Below, piece after piece: positions 33,001-48,000 of a stretch of 64,000 nucleotides of DNA. The DNA is from Balanoglossus misakiensis (lineage: Eukaryota > Hemichordata). A program made the position numbers and the translations under genes. The notes beneath the pieces are model-generated. The model was not told where the DNA came from. It worked only from the letters and a program-made list of their open reading frames with translations, and did no database searches. Each line of letters opens with the position of its first letter. Position 1 is the stretch's first letter. The DNA is taken from positions 9,424,001-9,488,000 of the forward strand of contig CM082578.2 of assembly GCA_040954595.2 (NCBI GenBank), in the 5' to 3' direction.

Positions 33001-36000
33001 TTTTTAAACATAGTTAAAATTTCGAGCCTTCCTCCCTGTCCAAACGACAACTCGCTTCACATTTTCCAGTGCCTAGCAGACAGTAATTGCATCAAGGATA
33101 ACCATTTGATAACATCATATTGGGGAGGGGGGATGAAATTATCCCCGTAGGCAGAGGCAAATTATCTTGGAAACACTTTGAAATTGTTATCTCTACTATT
33201 CCATATTCTGGAGACATTTTTACCATGATGGTAAGTACAGCCATGGGCATCTTTCTCATACCATCCCAGCTCGCTTTCCACATACAAATAGAAGTCATCA
33301 CTACACTATTCATTACCTTCAACAATATGATTCCTTTATCTAAGTTCCCCCCCCCCCTTTATTTTGACCCCCCCCCCCCCCCCCCCCCCAGCCAAATGCA
33401 CAGATGGCGGTCAATATCAATACCCCGTATTTACTGATCACAGCAGGAGACTCTAATCTGGAATTGAAATTTAGATCTCGTGGAGTGCCATCGTGCAAAA
33501 CTAAACAGACGGATACTTGAACCAATTCCCACTTCCACTTCAAGCCCGTCACAAGTACATTGTAGGCACTGCAAACCTGGCTGACCTTTGGGGATGAATG
33601 GAAGTTTGTCAAGAATTTGAACGTGGCCATTCAAAATGGTGTGTTTGTTAATCTAATGATGCATGCATGCTGTCATTGATAAGAAACGCAGCAATTTCTG
33701 GAGTTTTTTTTGAGAATTATGTAGTTGAATTCTTGTGGTGCTTTGCTTGGCATGGAAATTTCTCCACCTGCTCGATGTATTGCGTCGCATGAGATGCATT
33801 TTCATCCATTGTCAGCTGCTGTAGTTCTCACAAAACACAATGCAGTCTGCACGTTTTAGCGCATTTATGTTTGATCTGGCTTGATACCAAACAAGCACTT
33901 TGTATGGTTATGTCCAATTCTTTTAATGCGTGTGATATCTGTATGATAAATTAAACCTCCCGAGAATACCTAGCATATATATATAACGTCCCCTGTTTAT
34001 TGCGATTTTAACCCATAAATGATAATATTTCCATCTGGCAATGTCTCCTTTCAAAGTATAAATATCTAAAATCTGGTCTTTGCAAACTGAAGCCAGCGTG
34101 TTGCAGCTGGTTGACCCGTAACCCTCAACACTTGAATAAAATAATTTTCTCTATGAAAGAGCCATTTTTTTTCCAAATTTTGGTCTCCTCCCTTTTTGCT
34201 GATGTTGTACTATTGAACATAAAACCAACAAGTTTGTTCATTTTATTGCTGATGTTTTTTTCAAATAGAGTTTTATTCTCAAGATAGAAATTACAGGGAA
34301 TGGTAGGGACACAGAGTGCATTTGGAAGTGAACAGAGTATGCATAAGATGAGTGTGTTCTACAGATGATGCTGTTGGCAGACCTAATTTGTAGACATATC
34401 ACAGCAGGTGATCTTATGTAAGCCATTAAAGAGTAATTGAACTAAAATTGAAAATTTAAAGACAAAAAATCGACTCCACTAGATCTTGTCTGCGTGGGCG
34501 AGTCAACCTTTAACGGCGATCGCCCTGATAACGGACTATCTTCGTGCGAATGTCAGCATATTTTACGATGAAGTGGCTTTTTTTCCGTGATATTTTATCG
34601 CTGATATAGCGAAGATACTCAACTCAATTGTAGGGTTCATTCGGGGCAAGAACGTAAGGTATGTTTGTTACGTGTTGGGTGTACAGTGCGGTGATGATTC
34701 AAGCAAACAATTACGGCTGAAATGTGTACACCCTCGGAATACAAATCAGTGTCTGTGTAACACAGATGCATAAGATCCAACGTTTAAAGGGACAAAGTCT
34801 CTCAACATATGGCCACATACCGGGTATATACAGTGATAAAATATAAGTCAGTGAATCCCTCCTATTAAAAACTGACCTCCCTTTAAAAAAATGGATTAGA
34901 TCCTGGTGTAGTCCTCAACCAGTATGTGATGCAACTTGCCACAGCTATACAACTCATCTACACGACGACATATCTTGTCTGCTGCGCAAATGTGTATAGA
35001 TGGGATTTTGTTTCCTGAAGGGTTTAGCATATACTAATCGTCCGCTCCCACAAAACCAGTTACTCGTCTCGTTAATTTCAATCATTTGATCGGAGGAATT
35101 CCACTCCGCTAATCGATGTAGGCGACGGGCGCTGATTAACCCATGTGTGTCGTGCACCGCTGGTTTTAAGCGTGGTGACAAGGAAGGTATCAGTCACTCT
35201 AAAGTGCAGCGAAACTTAACGTCTCAGAAATTCATTCTGTGAGTGAAACACGTACTACACATGCTTCCCTGGCTCACACTCTCTGTGTGTACGACTGAAA
35301 TAATTTCGGTTTTGACTGGCCGCATTTTGGGGTTTGAACATCATGTAGCGATTATCAGATTACAAGTCATGTGACATCAGATTGCCTTTTGCGAACACTA
35401 ATACAAAACATTATATTTTTTGTTAAATAAAACATGTTCATGTTCTAACTCCGTGGAAATGTCATTCATCTATAAACCTTTGTGTCTTAATTTACAGAGT
35501 TTAGATACTCGTATACGATAATTACTTTCATCCTTTCCTTTCAATATAGATCATGTCCAGTGGTGATGGCAACAGGGCGACTTTGATGCGACATTCTGAT
35601 TTTTTCATTAAAACTCATTCACGGTTTTCACAATGAAACTAGGTTGCGCGTGTCATTATTGCAGCTGATGACACACGCACCGACAACGACTGTAGAGAAA
35701 CTGGGGAAACGCAGCTAACCAGTATCTAGTTGGTTTAATATTGCACACATGATGACTAGATATCATAGCAGGCATTCTGTCAGGGTGTCTGCAGTAACTC
35801 CAATTTGATGCTGACAGAGACAGCAAATGAATATCGGCCGCGGCCTCGTAATTTCGACTTTGTCAATCGATTCATCAGTTGTCTGGTAAATTTCCCCCTG
35901 AAAAATCAGCGCGATGATTTGTACCCTCCATTAGAATTTATCTGGCGTTTTATTGTAATGGATTCTGCGGCTTTGTTTAATAGAAAGATTTCACCTGAAA

Positions 36001-39000
36001 AAGCAATATGTGCAGAACAGGATTAATGTATGGCCACACAGTTCAGTCATCACAGCCTGGTGACGTTTATATGTATACTTCCAATTATTTCTACAGCTTG
36101 CGTACACAGGGTGACTGTCGTTTCTTATTAGCCAGCAAACTATGCGATTGACTCACCATTGATGGTGAATCACGGATTTGGGGTGATCTGGGGTTTTTTT
36201 GGTCTGAAAGTCAACGATGTATTTGGAATTCACTCTGGGCAGCAGGAAGTTGAATTTAATAAACATTTCAAGAAAGACGTTCTGGGATCTTGCCTAAAAT
36301 ACAAATCCAAACAGTTTGATTTCTTCATTCATCATCTATGCCGCCACGGTTGTCTAAACCAAGGAAGCGTATGTACCGCATATATGCATGCACATATATG
36401 TATTAACCTTGTCTATATTCAAATGATTTTGCAGATTGCCAGCTGGTATCTGTTCCTCGACGGTCATGAATCTTAAAAAAAGTATCGTAGTTTGATCAGT
36501 CATGCGCGCAGTTAGTTTACGTGCTTTGCTCATCCCACTCACATCATACCGACCTTGCCGTGCTCTTTCGCCGCGAATATCAAGGTCAAGGTCACACATG
36601 ATGAAACATGCTGCAGCAAAGATGAGGCAAGAAAACTTCTTTGGTCTAGTTCATGCTGTAATGCATGTAAATCAAAGACAGGAAGTAGGATTGGTCCGTG
36701 ACTACATTATGAATCATCGTCATGTCCAATTTTACTACTTGTTCTCAAACACTGATAATACAACAATGATTTATATGAAGTCATGGATGGATAGATGGCC
36801 CACCTGATTCATTAATGTATTCAATTTGAATTCCAGACTGTTCATTAATTTAATTGTTTTCCACACCATCAGAGGATACATGTTGTACTTTATTAATTGT
36901 CTGCGACATTTTAATCATCTTTTTAATCACAATAAATTCAGGTGATAATTACTTGACATTTGTTTAACATGCCAGTATCACATTTCTCTGATAATATATT
37001 GCAAATACAACATACATGATTATTCCCTATCTGATTATTACAGCTCCTGTAATTATCTTTTTAATGAATACTGTAAACATATTTAGCAGTTACCTCCCGT
37101 AAATCTGTATGATGGCATTAAAAGCCGTAATGTGACATGTTGAACCAAGTGTGACATTATCTTTGGTCCACCTTTGTCCATCTACAGTCCGTTAAAGCTA
37201 TATTTCGCAGTACCAGAATCTGATAAAAATAACGCGTCTAGAATTATTTTATTGGAGAGGTCTTTTGTATTTTGCAGGTGATATTCATAGAAATTTCTTC
37301 CATTTTAAGGGGTTACATGTATTTTTGTTAGTGAAATCATGTCTCATTTGGATTGACATGGCAGGACAATTCCTGTACTTCTAAAGGGTCCATTAGAGAA
37401 CATGATGCAAGCTAGACCGCACAGCCATGGACTACCAATTGACAGTTTCTTTCAGAGTGGCCCATCTTATTATCAAAGTTTACCGTAATTCATTTAACTT
37501 CTGGCAACTGGCAGGTACGACTCTTGTGTATCGAAATACCATGGGCTCCACAGTGATCAGATGTGTGAAAGCATCATCTTTCCAGTGAAACACTCTCGCA
37601 GCCAAAATCTCCCATCATTCCACAAGACCAAGGGCCCATTGCAGACTGCCTTCAAGCTCTGTGCAGATGTCTGTTTCAACAACACGAAGAGCCACCACTC
37701 CGCCTCCTCCCCGAATTCAATTTCTAATTAAATTTGATCGAAAGACTCCGGGGTTGATAGCAGAAGGCTAATTAGGTTTAAAACACAAGTGGAGTGCTTA
37801 AAACAGCCAGAGGACGGCAGGGATCAGATGTGTTTTAACCTTATTATCCGTGGCTTCAACAACAATGTCCTTTGCACGATTGACGAAAAACCCTTGACAA
37901 AAACCACGATAATCTGGAGATTTCCACGGATTACTCCTCCAGCGTGCAGCGGGTCGGCAAACGTGGATCGATCACCAAGTTGTTTGGAAACCTCCAGCAC
38001 TTAACACTCGGGGAAAACTACCAGTACTACCCAATATATTGAGCCAAAAAAACAGAATAGCCACCCATTGGCCCTGTGACCTATGATGTACATCACATCA
38101 ACTTTTGACCATAGAATCATCAAATAGTTCTGCTGCACGGTGTTTTATACCAACTGTAAAAGCTACATGCGGATTTCCTGTACATGTACATTTGTATGGA
38201 ATTCAATATTGTCCTCTTTTCCCGTTTGATGTGCAATGTGTGACTTATCCTGGTTGCCATATGTTTTCCATGCATGCACAGTAAACCACACTGCTATTAA
38301 CTTTAAGTGCAGCGCATTATCTAAACATGCGGTTTTTGTGGGGGGAAATTATTGCTCACGATAAAAATTTGCTCAAAAATTCTGGTTATATAGCGGAAAT
38401 GATTTATAGCTCGGACCACTATTTCCATGTGTTTCAGTCTCAGGCTTTGGCTTTGAACTTCTAGAGTGGAAGTCCACCAAAAAAGAAAAACGTGGTGAAA
38501 TTTAATGTTAGAAAAACAGAAATGTTGGGTCAATAAACCTCCAGTTCTGTGGGTGGAGGGAAACCAACATATGTTGTGCTGCTGAAAATGCCTTTGTTGA
38601 TGGTTTAACCTGATTAAAACGAAAGTCTGAATTACTTTCACCGGCTAATGGAAGAGTGCTGACTGATCTTATTATCTGCCACCTTTTACTCCTGCTGCAA
38701 ATTTCAGAAACGTTAGATCGTGAGAATGCATCACAATGAACGCAGAGGTGAGATGTGACTCGACTCGGCAAGCGCTTCTGGCGACCTCGACCTTGCTTTG
38801 CTTTGGTGTCAAACACCCAGACATTTTTTTCCAGAGGACCAGTCAAACATGGGAATGAGATTGCCCCCCTCCACCCCCACCCAGATCCGCTGCATCCATC
38901 TGACCTATGGGGGGTGGGGCAAAGGAGGATGGTAATTTCATCTAGAGACTAACTTTCACTGTCTCTGATTGGTTGCCTACTGTGCATTAAAGGGGAACAT

Positions 39001-42000
39001 CGGTCCATCCAGAAAAAAACCTCTGTCATCCAGATCCAAAACGAGGCTACCAAGATGGCCACTCACATCAGCATTGCAGAGTGTGTCTGGAGAATTTCCA
39101 ATTGAAAAATCTACAAAATTGGTCACCATCTTGCTTACCCAAATACCATTGTGATAGCTTGCCAAAACAAATATTGTTTTCTAGGATAATCCATTCCGAA
39201 AGAGAAATATAAGAAACAAATCCCTCGACCAACGTTTCCTTTAAAAATTACTACATTTATTACCCGTACCCATGGTTGAAACAAGATCCTCTTCCTGTAC
39301 ACCATCAAAAGTACAGCATGAATAAATCTAAAAGCTTTCCTTTGGTCTATTCATATTATTCACTAATCTCATTTTTCGGGGTCCTTATTCAAGCTTTTGA
39401 AAATTTCATTGTGAACGCATGAAAAGGAGATGTCACGAATCGATGAACCAGCTATAAATATCAGTCATTTACAAAGGAGAGTTTCATCTGTCAATTATCA
39501 TTAATCAGACTTTGTTCGCTACATCCTGGATGGACACGCAAAGAGAGCATTCAAATTAAGCGTTAATATGATAAGAAGTTTTTTGTGACTCCGGTATTCT
39601 GGAGTATTTTAACCCCCGGGCATGAGAAACAGGTTGCGAGGGTGTATTCTTGAAATTTATGAATTTACATGACTCATTGTGGTCTGGACAGAAAGGAACA
39701 CTTGTCACCAGGTATTTGCCTATATGAATATATCACACGAAGCCATTCAGTAGGTAAATGTCCAGGTTTTGTTGCTAGAAAGCTGTTTACACATTTGTAT
39801 GGGGAAAATAGTGCCCAACAGCCCAGCTGCAAACCTTTTCAATGTGTGTATCAAATGATAACATTTGTTCATAGACCCTAGATTTGTTTGTGACAGGCTC
39901 AACATCACCTACCGTGTGTGTGTGAAATGGACTGATTTATGAAACTTTATTTAGTTTTCTAAACAACTCACCCTTTCTGTTAGAGTGGGACTTTAAAAGA
40001 AAAGATCTCTGTTGTTCAACACTCAGGAGTTGTCAGCTGACAAATGTGGTGTACGTGCACTAGACAGCTGATCTTGCACAGCACGAGTGTCAAGAACCTG
40101 TAGAGTTACAATATTGAGTATACATCAGCTAGAGTACCTTGGATGTTGTCCTTTCTAATAAATTGTGTTTAATCAACTTTTGATTTTTCAACAGAGTGTA
40201 CCAGGATGCAATGCTGTAAATGGATGCATGCAGTGTCTGGCGGCCGAGTATCCAAGAGCCAAATTTTGCGCAATCAAATCTTCAGAAACACCAGTCAGTG
40301 CAAAATTTGTGAGTATACTATCTGTACTTGTATCCATGACAACACAACCCCCCAACCAGTAAAATGCTCTACTTGGTAAATTTGTCACCCAGGAGTATGT
40401 GTATAGGCTTTAATTTTCTTTTTGTCACTTAAAACTCAGAGTAAACTTTGTATAGTGTTTCCATGACAATAATCAGGCAACGCAAAATGTTTTTCTTACC
40501 AATTTTGCCATCATTTAACACGTCTAAAGTGTTGATGTGTCAAATGTTTCAAACCACAGTTATCGCAGTTGGTTTCTTCCAACCCATTAAAAAAATTGTT
40601 TTGGTGTATGTCATTCTCTCACTGATTCAGAGACAGTTTTCTCTTTCCTGGTTGCTGATTGTGATTCATCTCTTAAACCTTACAACCTTTTAGTGTTATG
40701 ATTTCATTTTGGCATTCAAGACCCTTACAATTACATAAACATACATGCATAGAGTATGTTGGCGGTTTTCTCATTCTGTAACACTTACAAAAGAGTGCAT
40801 TACCTGTATTGAGTATGACGTTGGCTTTGGTGTCATTCTGTTACACTTATATAAAAAAAAAACATGCTTTCATAAACAGCAGCAGACAAAATATATACCA
40901 TAAATCTGCAGTCTCAGCCCATTGGCATATTCTGTTTCTCTCTGTACACGCATCAGTCAAGGCTTTGGAGCACACGGCCCAGCATTATATATTTGTGTGT
41001 TTGTGTGGATGGTTTTTGCCTGGAGGGCCCATTCGCAGTGGATATTATGATGAGCCATGGTATTCGTTTCTCCGATTTCCCCAGGAGAGTTAACAGCTTC
41101 AGATGAAATTTTCTGTAAGCCGTTAATGGAGGGCAATGTTTAAAAGGGACAAGTTTTTAAATTCCAGTAATGGTTTCTTAATCCAATATTTGGATCAGCT
41201 CGACATCTGTAATGTCTGGGAAGAAATGATCAAAACCAGCAAGTATTTTTTGTGTGGAAGTCATTAAAAGTGGCTTTTAAATTAAATAGGTGTTTTGTGG
41301 CGTATTTAGAGATCAAAGGGTTAAAGTCAAGTTCATCTTGCCACTGATTTACAAAGACGGGGTTGCAGGCGGATGATTCATAGATCATCAGGTCATCGTA
41401 AATCTGTACAATTACTTCGAACAAGATACTTTTCACACATGCCTGGTTAAGATGACAATGTGGAAAAATAACTACAGAGAGACAGTCTGCTCCTATTTGA
41501 TTAGCACTGGTACATTCGAGTGTATCATTTGCGTTATCAGGTATATTATCCCATACTGATTTCTGGGGCAGGATAGGCTCACCATTTTCGAAGTTATCCG
41601 TTGTATACCATCTCATGGTGATTTCTTGAGCAGGATGTACAGACAGACAGGCAGGCAGACAGACAGACAGACAGAAAAATAGACACACAACATTGTGCAA
41701 TACAGTCACTGTGCACTAACTGATATTATCCCATAACTGTTTTATGTAATGTACCACTTCATCATTCAGAGCATTACATGTCTTGACATTTTGTGGCTTA
41801 GGCATTAAATAGTCTTTGACACAGTCAGATTTAATAGTTTTTGGCTGTCACCATAGTAATCTGGCCTCTCATTAGAAGGGTCAAGCTAGTCACTTCGTTT
41901 GCCCAAATGTGCTTTATAAAAGAAGGGGGACTGTCAATCATGCAAGTCAATCCAAACAACATTTCATTTCATTTCGACTAACTTTTCCCAAGAAACCAAG

Positions 42001-45000
42001 AGTGGCTTGTTAAAGTGGACAAAAAGAAAAAAAGGAGATTACTGAACCAGTAATAGGTTAGCCTCAATATAAAGTCTATGGTACCACATCCTTTCAGAAG
42101 TTGTAGTTTTTCCACAAAATGTTCGGCTGAAATGACATTACGTGCATGCATTGCAGTGACTGCGCAATGATCCATTAGTGTGATCATTAGGTTGTGAAAT
42201 GCAGCCACAGGACTCTGAGATACAAATCAAATTACAGATTGGGCGGTGTATTCCCGCGGTTCTGACGGTGGAGAAACCCGGTATTTCTCAAATCAGCTCT
42301 GGGATGGCCGTCAACACTGTTCCTGGTATCAGCGCATATCATTATGCTCCCCGATACTCCAGTATTTGAATTTTGAATTAACTTTGGTTGCAGGGGGTGA
42401 TATCACCTGGTACCACTGCCCCTGGAAATGAAAACAGTATCTGGGGATATTCTCATATCTATTCCTCCATCATAGGAATGAAAGGGACCTTCACCCACTT
42501 TGCTTAACATGGAAAATCGCCAAGTACCCAGCCTGTTTTCAAAAAAGTGCAATGTCCCAGGGCCCCAAGTGGTAAAACTCGCATCCCAAAAGTCACCTGT
42601 CAGAGGCAGATGTACATATCTGAAGTCGAACCCACCGCGACTTCCCCCTCGATCACGACTTATCCTCACTGCTGGAGGCTTCGCGCATTCCATTTGGCCA
42701 CCTCTGCTTCCACACGACTTGCTCCGCAGAGGAAATCTAACAGCCGGTTGTGTATATAGCTTCTGTATTAGTAGAAACTGCACTGGAAAAATCTGTTGAG
42801 TGTGTTTGCTTGCGTAATGTACAATCATGTAGACAGCTCGCAGAAAGGCTGCTGATTGCAATCAGGCTGAGAGTGTTCTGAATGTGGCAATCAGTAACAT
42901 CCAATTCACGCCAGTGAAATATCTGGAAATTAATCTATGAAATTAAACGACACACTGCATACAACTTAGAAAACAAACTACCCTGGGCCAGTACGTCCAC
43001 TTTGAAATTATCATGGATATCATTCATGCTACTTTCAAAATTAGGATTGTTTTACTTTTAGTCACAAGATAGAAGTCGGCATAATCTATCCTGTTTTTAC
43101 ACCTCTTTTTTATTTTTTTTTATTTTTAAAACAGACACAGCAAGGATTGCCAGCCCTCCTGGTATACAAGCATGGCTCACTGATCGGCAACTTTGTTAGG
43201 CTGTCCAGTCAGCTGGGGGAAGACTTTTTTGCTGGAGATCTGGAAAACTTCCTTCAAGAGTGAGTATATATAGAAGAACTTTGTTCTTCCTCAGTTGTGG
43301 AATTCCACAATCTTCATCAATGAAAATTATACAAAATTGAAAAAGATGAAGACAAGCCAATGACAATTGTTTATGTCCGGTATAAAAACAAATGCACAAC
43401 AAGTGTTAGATGTGTAGGGGGAGGGAGGGAGCGAGAGACAGAGGGAGAGCCTGCCTGAATGACCACTGGACACCCCTGTATTTAAGTGGTGAGCAACAGA
43501 AGGTAATTTGGGAAAAAACAAAATGACAAATATGATAGGGGGAGTACAGCCTCATCCATGTATGACAGCTACATGGACCATAGTAACCTTGTGAAGTTAC
43601 TGGTAGTTTATTACAGGATTCAAGTAGCCAGTTAAAATATCCTCATCAGTTTGGTCTTGAAGCACTATTGATGTTGAAAGGGTATTGAACTCCAAAGTTG
43701 TAGCATACGAATGAACACAGGTCAGAGTATAGTTGACAGCTGCTTTACTCATGGACAAGCATCTAGATTTACAGTTTGATTGAAAGAAAATATTACCACA
43801 ATGTGTGCATTGTATGCCAGATATTTTCTGAGGCGGCAGATGATATTAATATATCATCAGAAACCTCATTAATTCAATTTTCTGTTTGAAAATTACATTT
43901 GATATCTGGAGTGATGTATCATTTCAAATGCTGAAGATTTTTTGAAAAACATTCTTGATGAAAGTGTATATGCACCATCTGATCTTTTTTTAAGTTGAAA
44001 TATTTTACAGATGTATGAAGTTCTTTCTATTAGTCCCAGGAAACTTTATTGAATTTGGCTTTGTCTGTCTGTCCATCCAGAGCCATTACTCTGATCAGCT
44101 CGTTATTCAAACTTAGTAAAAGGATATAGTGACGACCCAGTAGTGATGATGCAGTATACATTTACATATCAATTGGTTTTGTGGTATTATTCAATATGGC
44201 TGCCAGACAGCCAAGGTGGTGAACACAAGAATGTTCATGACCCATGATCTCACTCGTCCATTTCCCCCCAAAATAACATTGGTCCACTGAAAATGGTGAG
44301 ATTAAGAATCAGTCTCACTATGGTCATTGACACTTCAGAAAGGGCATGATGACTTACATGTACATGTACATGTATATCTGATCTATTTCTGTCTTGCTTT
44401 CGTAAATAATTATCTGACACAACAAACACCATCTATAACCTCCGGCCATCATGCTTCCCAAGGACCAACCATGACAACCCTATTTTAATTCTTTAAAAAC
44501 AGCAGTTTGTACGTGACGGTCTTTCACAGTCATGGCTGATGGAAGGCCAACCGTTCAGTGAAAATGGTTACCATGGAAACCTTTTACAAATACTGGACAA
44601 GAATAGATCCAGTGTCACTGGCCAGATCCATAAAGGTCATTTCCTCCGGCAGTGAGTGAAATGGAGTACATTTTTTTTCACTTGGAAATTATTTTCACTT
44701 TTTTTGCCAGACTCGCGCTTTTTCACAGAAATAAAATCCCAGCGAAAATTTCCCGGTCATTTCATGTACACTGACAAAAGCAGTGAAGTTAAAAGCGATA
44801 ATATTCAACACTTTTGTTAACAGCGAAATTCTAGTGGAAATAATTAAAGTATTTTACAGGATGATCATAAAATAAAATTTCAGATAGTTTGTCATGGAGC
44901 AGCAGGCGGAGCTGAAGACCAACATCTGGCAGAGAAACACCTGTCGACTTTCTCCCTATTTTTTTAATTTTTTTCTTGCTGCAATTATTAGTGGTTTCTA

Positions 45001-48000
45001 AAAACAAAATATATCACAGTCTTGCCTTGACGTAATATAATTCCTGAGAGTGTGCAGAAGTTTTCGTTGAAAGCTGTAATTTTCATCATTTGGCTGGCAA
45101 CTCGCAGGAAAAAATCGATAATGTCTGATTGATGAAAATTGCCGTAACCTTCCCCAGAGGTGGGCGATAATACGCGTGCAATTGACCTCCTACTGGGCCG
45201 TATTAAGCCTCCCACCTGCACGACTTAAAGATTATCGAGTTACTTGCAATGTGATCCTTCAGGCGAGAGCCATAGAGCATGTGCATACAGCAGTCAGTGA
45301 GTCACATGTCCACTGGCAGTGCTTTATACTGTGAAATGGAACTTGACAGTTTTCACTGTCATAAAATAATGGATGCGTATGTAGTGACAATTAAATAACC
45401 ATTGAATAGGTGGAATTTGAAATGATGCAGATTTTGTAAAAATTTAGATGATGGATGTTGAACGATTTGGCTTTTTAAATAGACTGGAGACCCTGAATTT
45501 TTGTCACACGATATTTAATTATAATACCTCCCTCCACAAAAAAAAAATCTGAATGACATCAATTTTTTTAAATTAATGGAGCAGAAATTAAACTAACTTG
45601 ACAAAGAAGGGTAAAATGAGATTTGCAATGACAATAGTTTAAGATATACAAGGGTATGAATATGATAATTCTCATAAATGCAACATTTTTTATGAAATAT
45701 AAATGTGATAATTCTAAAGGCAACATTTTTTATGAAATATAAATGTGATAATTCTAAAGGCAACATTTTTATCAAATCAGCCAAGCTGTGATCATGCAGT
45801 TCCTTCATGAAGCCAGATAAAGACAGCGACTTAATTGCATCGATCACTCCCAGGATCTCACTTGATTTAAATTTGACATTCATGCTCCCTGTCATGTCAA
45901 TTACACTGTTTTGATTACTTCTGCATTTATTTGGGGTCAGTGGGTAAGAAATGAGGGCAGGGTGTATTTTTTATCAGAAACACTCGTTTTTGTTGCTTCG
46001 CTTTGTATTTGCAATGTATTTCTTTGGGGAGTGAGAGAAAGTCACAGATGGCAACTATTTAGGATATCAACCTGTTTTTTTTTCTCATTGGAAATATGTG
46101 TAAGCAAACAGAAATGTGGAGTATGAAAATATTATGATTATAATAATAGCAGCAGCAATAATAATGTAAACATGGTACATGTATTTATTATTTATGTATT
46201 TATTAAACGTCTGAAATCGATAATGTTACCCAATTTTAGGAGCCATAAAAATGCGAAAGTGTTGTAAAGTGGTGCTTAATTGACGATAGATAGGATGTTT
46301 TAGCACGGTTTGAATTCTCTGTCACAGCACTGCACACATATGAAAATGATGACGGCAAACATTTGACAGATGGACAACCTCCTAAACATATTGAACATAT
46401 ACATCACAAAGGATACTCGTCCAACAGGCATTTAGTGGAAACACCACCTGCATTGAACCCTTTGACGTCTAGAGCCACTAAGCACATAATGTACTAATTG
46501 TCCTTTTTGATGCAGGATCAGCAGATTCAACCCCTATTACATTATACAGTCCAGTACAAACAAATGGACGTGTCAGCATGATGTATGCACTTTGCATCAC
46601 CCATGTCATAACTAATTTAGCACTCCTCACCACAGCCTGAATACAAAATATCATCGTGGTTACATCTTTATCTTAACTTGATAAAAAGCCACATTAGTCC
46701 ACACCTGAGCCGTGGAGATACCGTGTCCTTCATTTGGGAAAGATTTCAGGGTCAAGGCAGTGTTTTCTTTTCAATATCCCCCAAAGAAATTCAAATTATG
46801 TGATAATCACACCAGAAGGCAGTTTCGATTTCTCACAGTCATGCAGAATAGCTCTAGAAATATCAGACCATCTTGGAAAACTGATATTTTGTTTGTGTGT
46901 ATGTACTTTAGCATAATGCTTTGTAAACCGGTACCAACAATTGTTCAAATGTTGCTGCAGCCGTAAGAAAGGTCGGTTGGGCTCGGAATATTGGCAATAA
47001 CGCTTCGGTTGCACATTACTTGTGCGATGGCAACACACTTGGTATTCCACACACATCACGTCACCTACACGGCCTTGTGATGCCGTCTCTGTGACGGTAT
47101 CTTTCAAGTAGACACTGGATGGATGCCTGCCATCTGCTGCCATCAATTCTGCTCCCGGGTTATATTAAAGTAGCGCGCTTAGATTTCATCACATTAGCTT
47201 TAGTGGAAACGTTGCACCGAGTTAGCAGATGTGCCAAGCCTTTTTACAGAAAACATTTGCACTTACGTCAAGCTCTTTGTCTGATGTTGCGAGGCTCCGA
47301 GGGATGGGCCATGTAATCTCTTTTATGGGTAAGGGGGGGGGGGGGAGAAATAAAGATCAGAACAATTATTGATGTCTGCAGCATTTTTGGAAGGGGTTTG
47401 CCTTTTCAAAAAGCTAAAAAGCTACTAATTTTTGAAAGCTTCAACCCTTGCACCCCCGTTTCTCCCTAGAGAGGTCCAACACTGCCATTGAGAACAATGG
47501 AGTTGGACCAAACCACAGTGGTGAAAGCTGGGTTTAACAAGTCCCAAAGTGAGTTGAGAGAAAAAAATGATTGAAATGCAAAATCAGAGGTTGTGTAGCC
47601 AACAACTCTGGAATATGAGAGTAGGATGAAATGTATATATTAATGTACTTGCCTCATTACATTTAGAACCCATTTGATGGACGTTTTCATCCATATTTAT
47701 GGCACTGACATGCATTACTTTTAAAAGTCATCATGAAAATTTAATTGCCTCAACCTGGAAATGTCTACGTGAGTAACGATCGCGCAATGTCTTTTTTACC
47801 CATCTTGCACAGGTTTTTCTTCAGAACATGACTGCCAGCCGGTACACATTACTACTCAAATTGATCAGTTGTTAACTGTTGTGAAAAATGTTGTGCGGAA
47901 CAAGAGTAAAATAGTATTAAAATTGCCCCTTGATTTGCATTGGATTTATTTGGTTTTGCTTATCGAATATTACAACAGTCTCTCAGTTTGCATATTTTCG

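Larger units (their letters stand above)
40309..43134 (+). other. PDCL intron 5 (2.8 kb)
   Basis: GT-AG intron. It contains a CAGA/CAGG microsatellite (41641-41674) and, antisense to PDCL, the only ORF in the introns that seemed worth noting (41230-41616). Confidence 0.7.

Noticed and set aside
42403-42861. 152-codon minus-strand ORF in PDCL intron 5
   Set aside because: No conserved-looking blocks, and Gly/Arg/Ser-rich from local composition; no signals around it.
45593-45895. 100-codon minus-strand ORF over the 40-bp tandem repeat
   Set aside because: The repeat unit is not a multiple of three, so it shifts frame; the second half is AT-rich noise.
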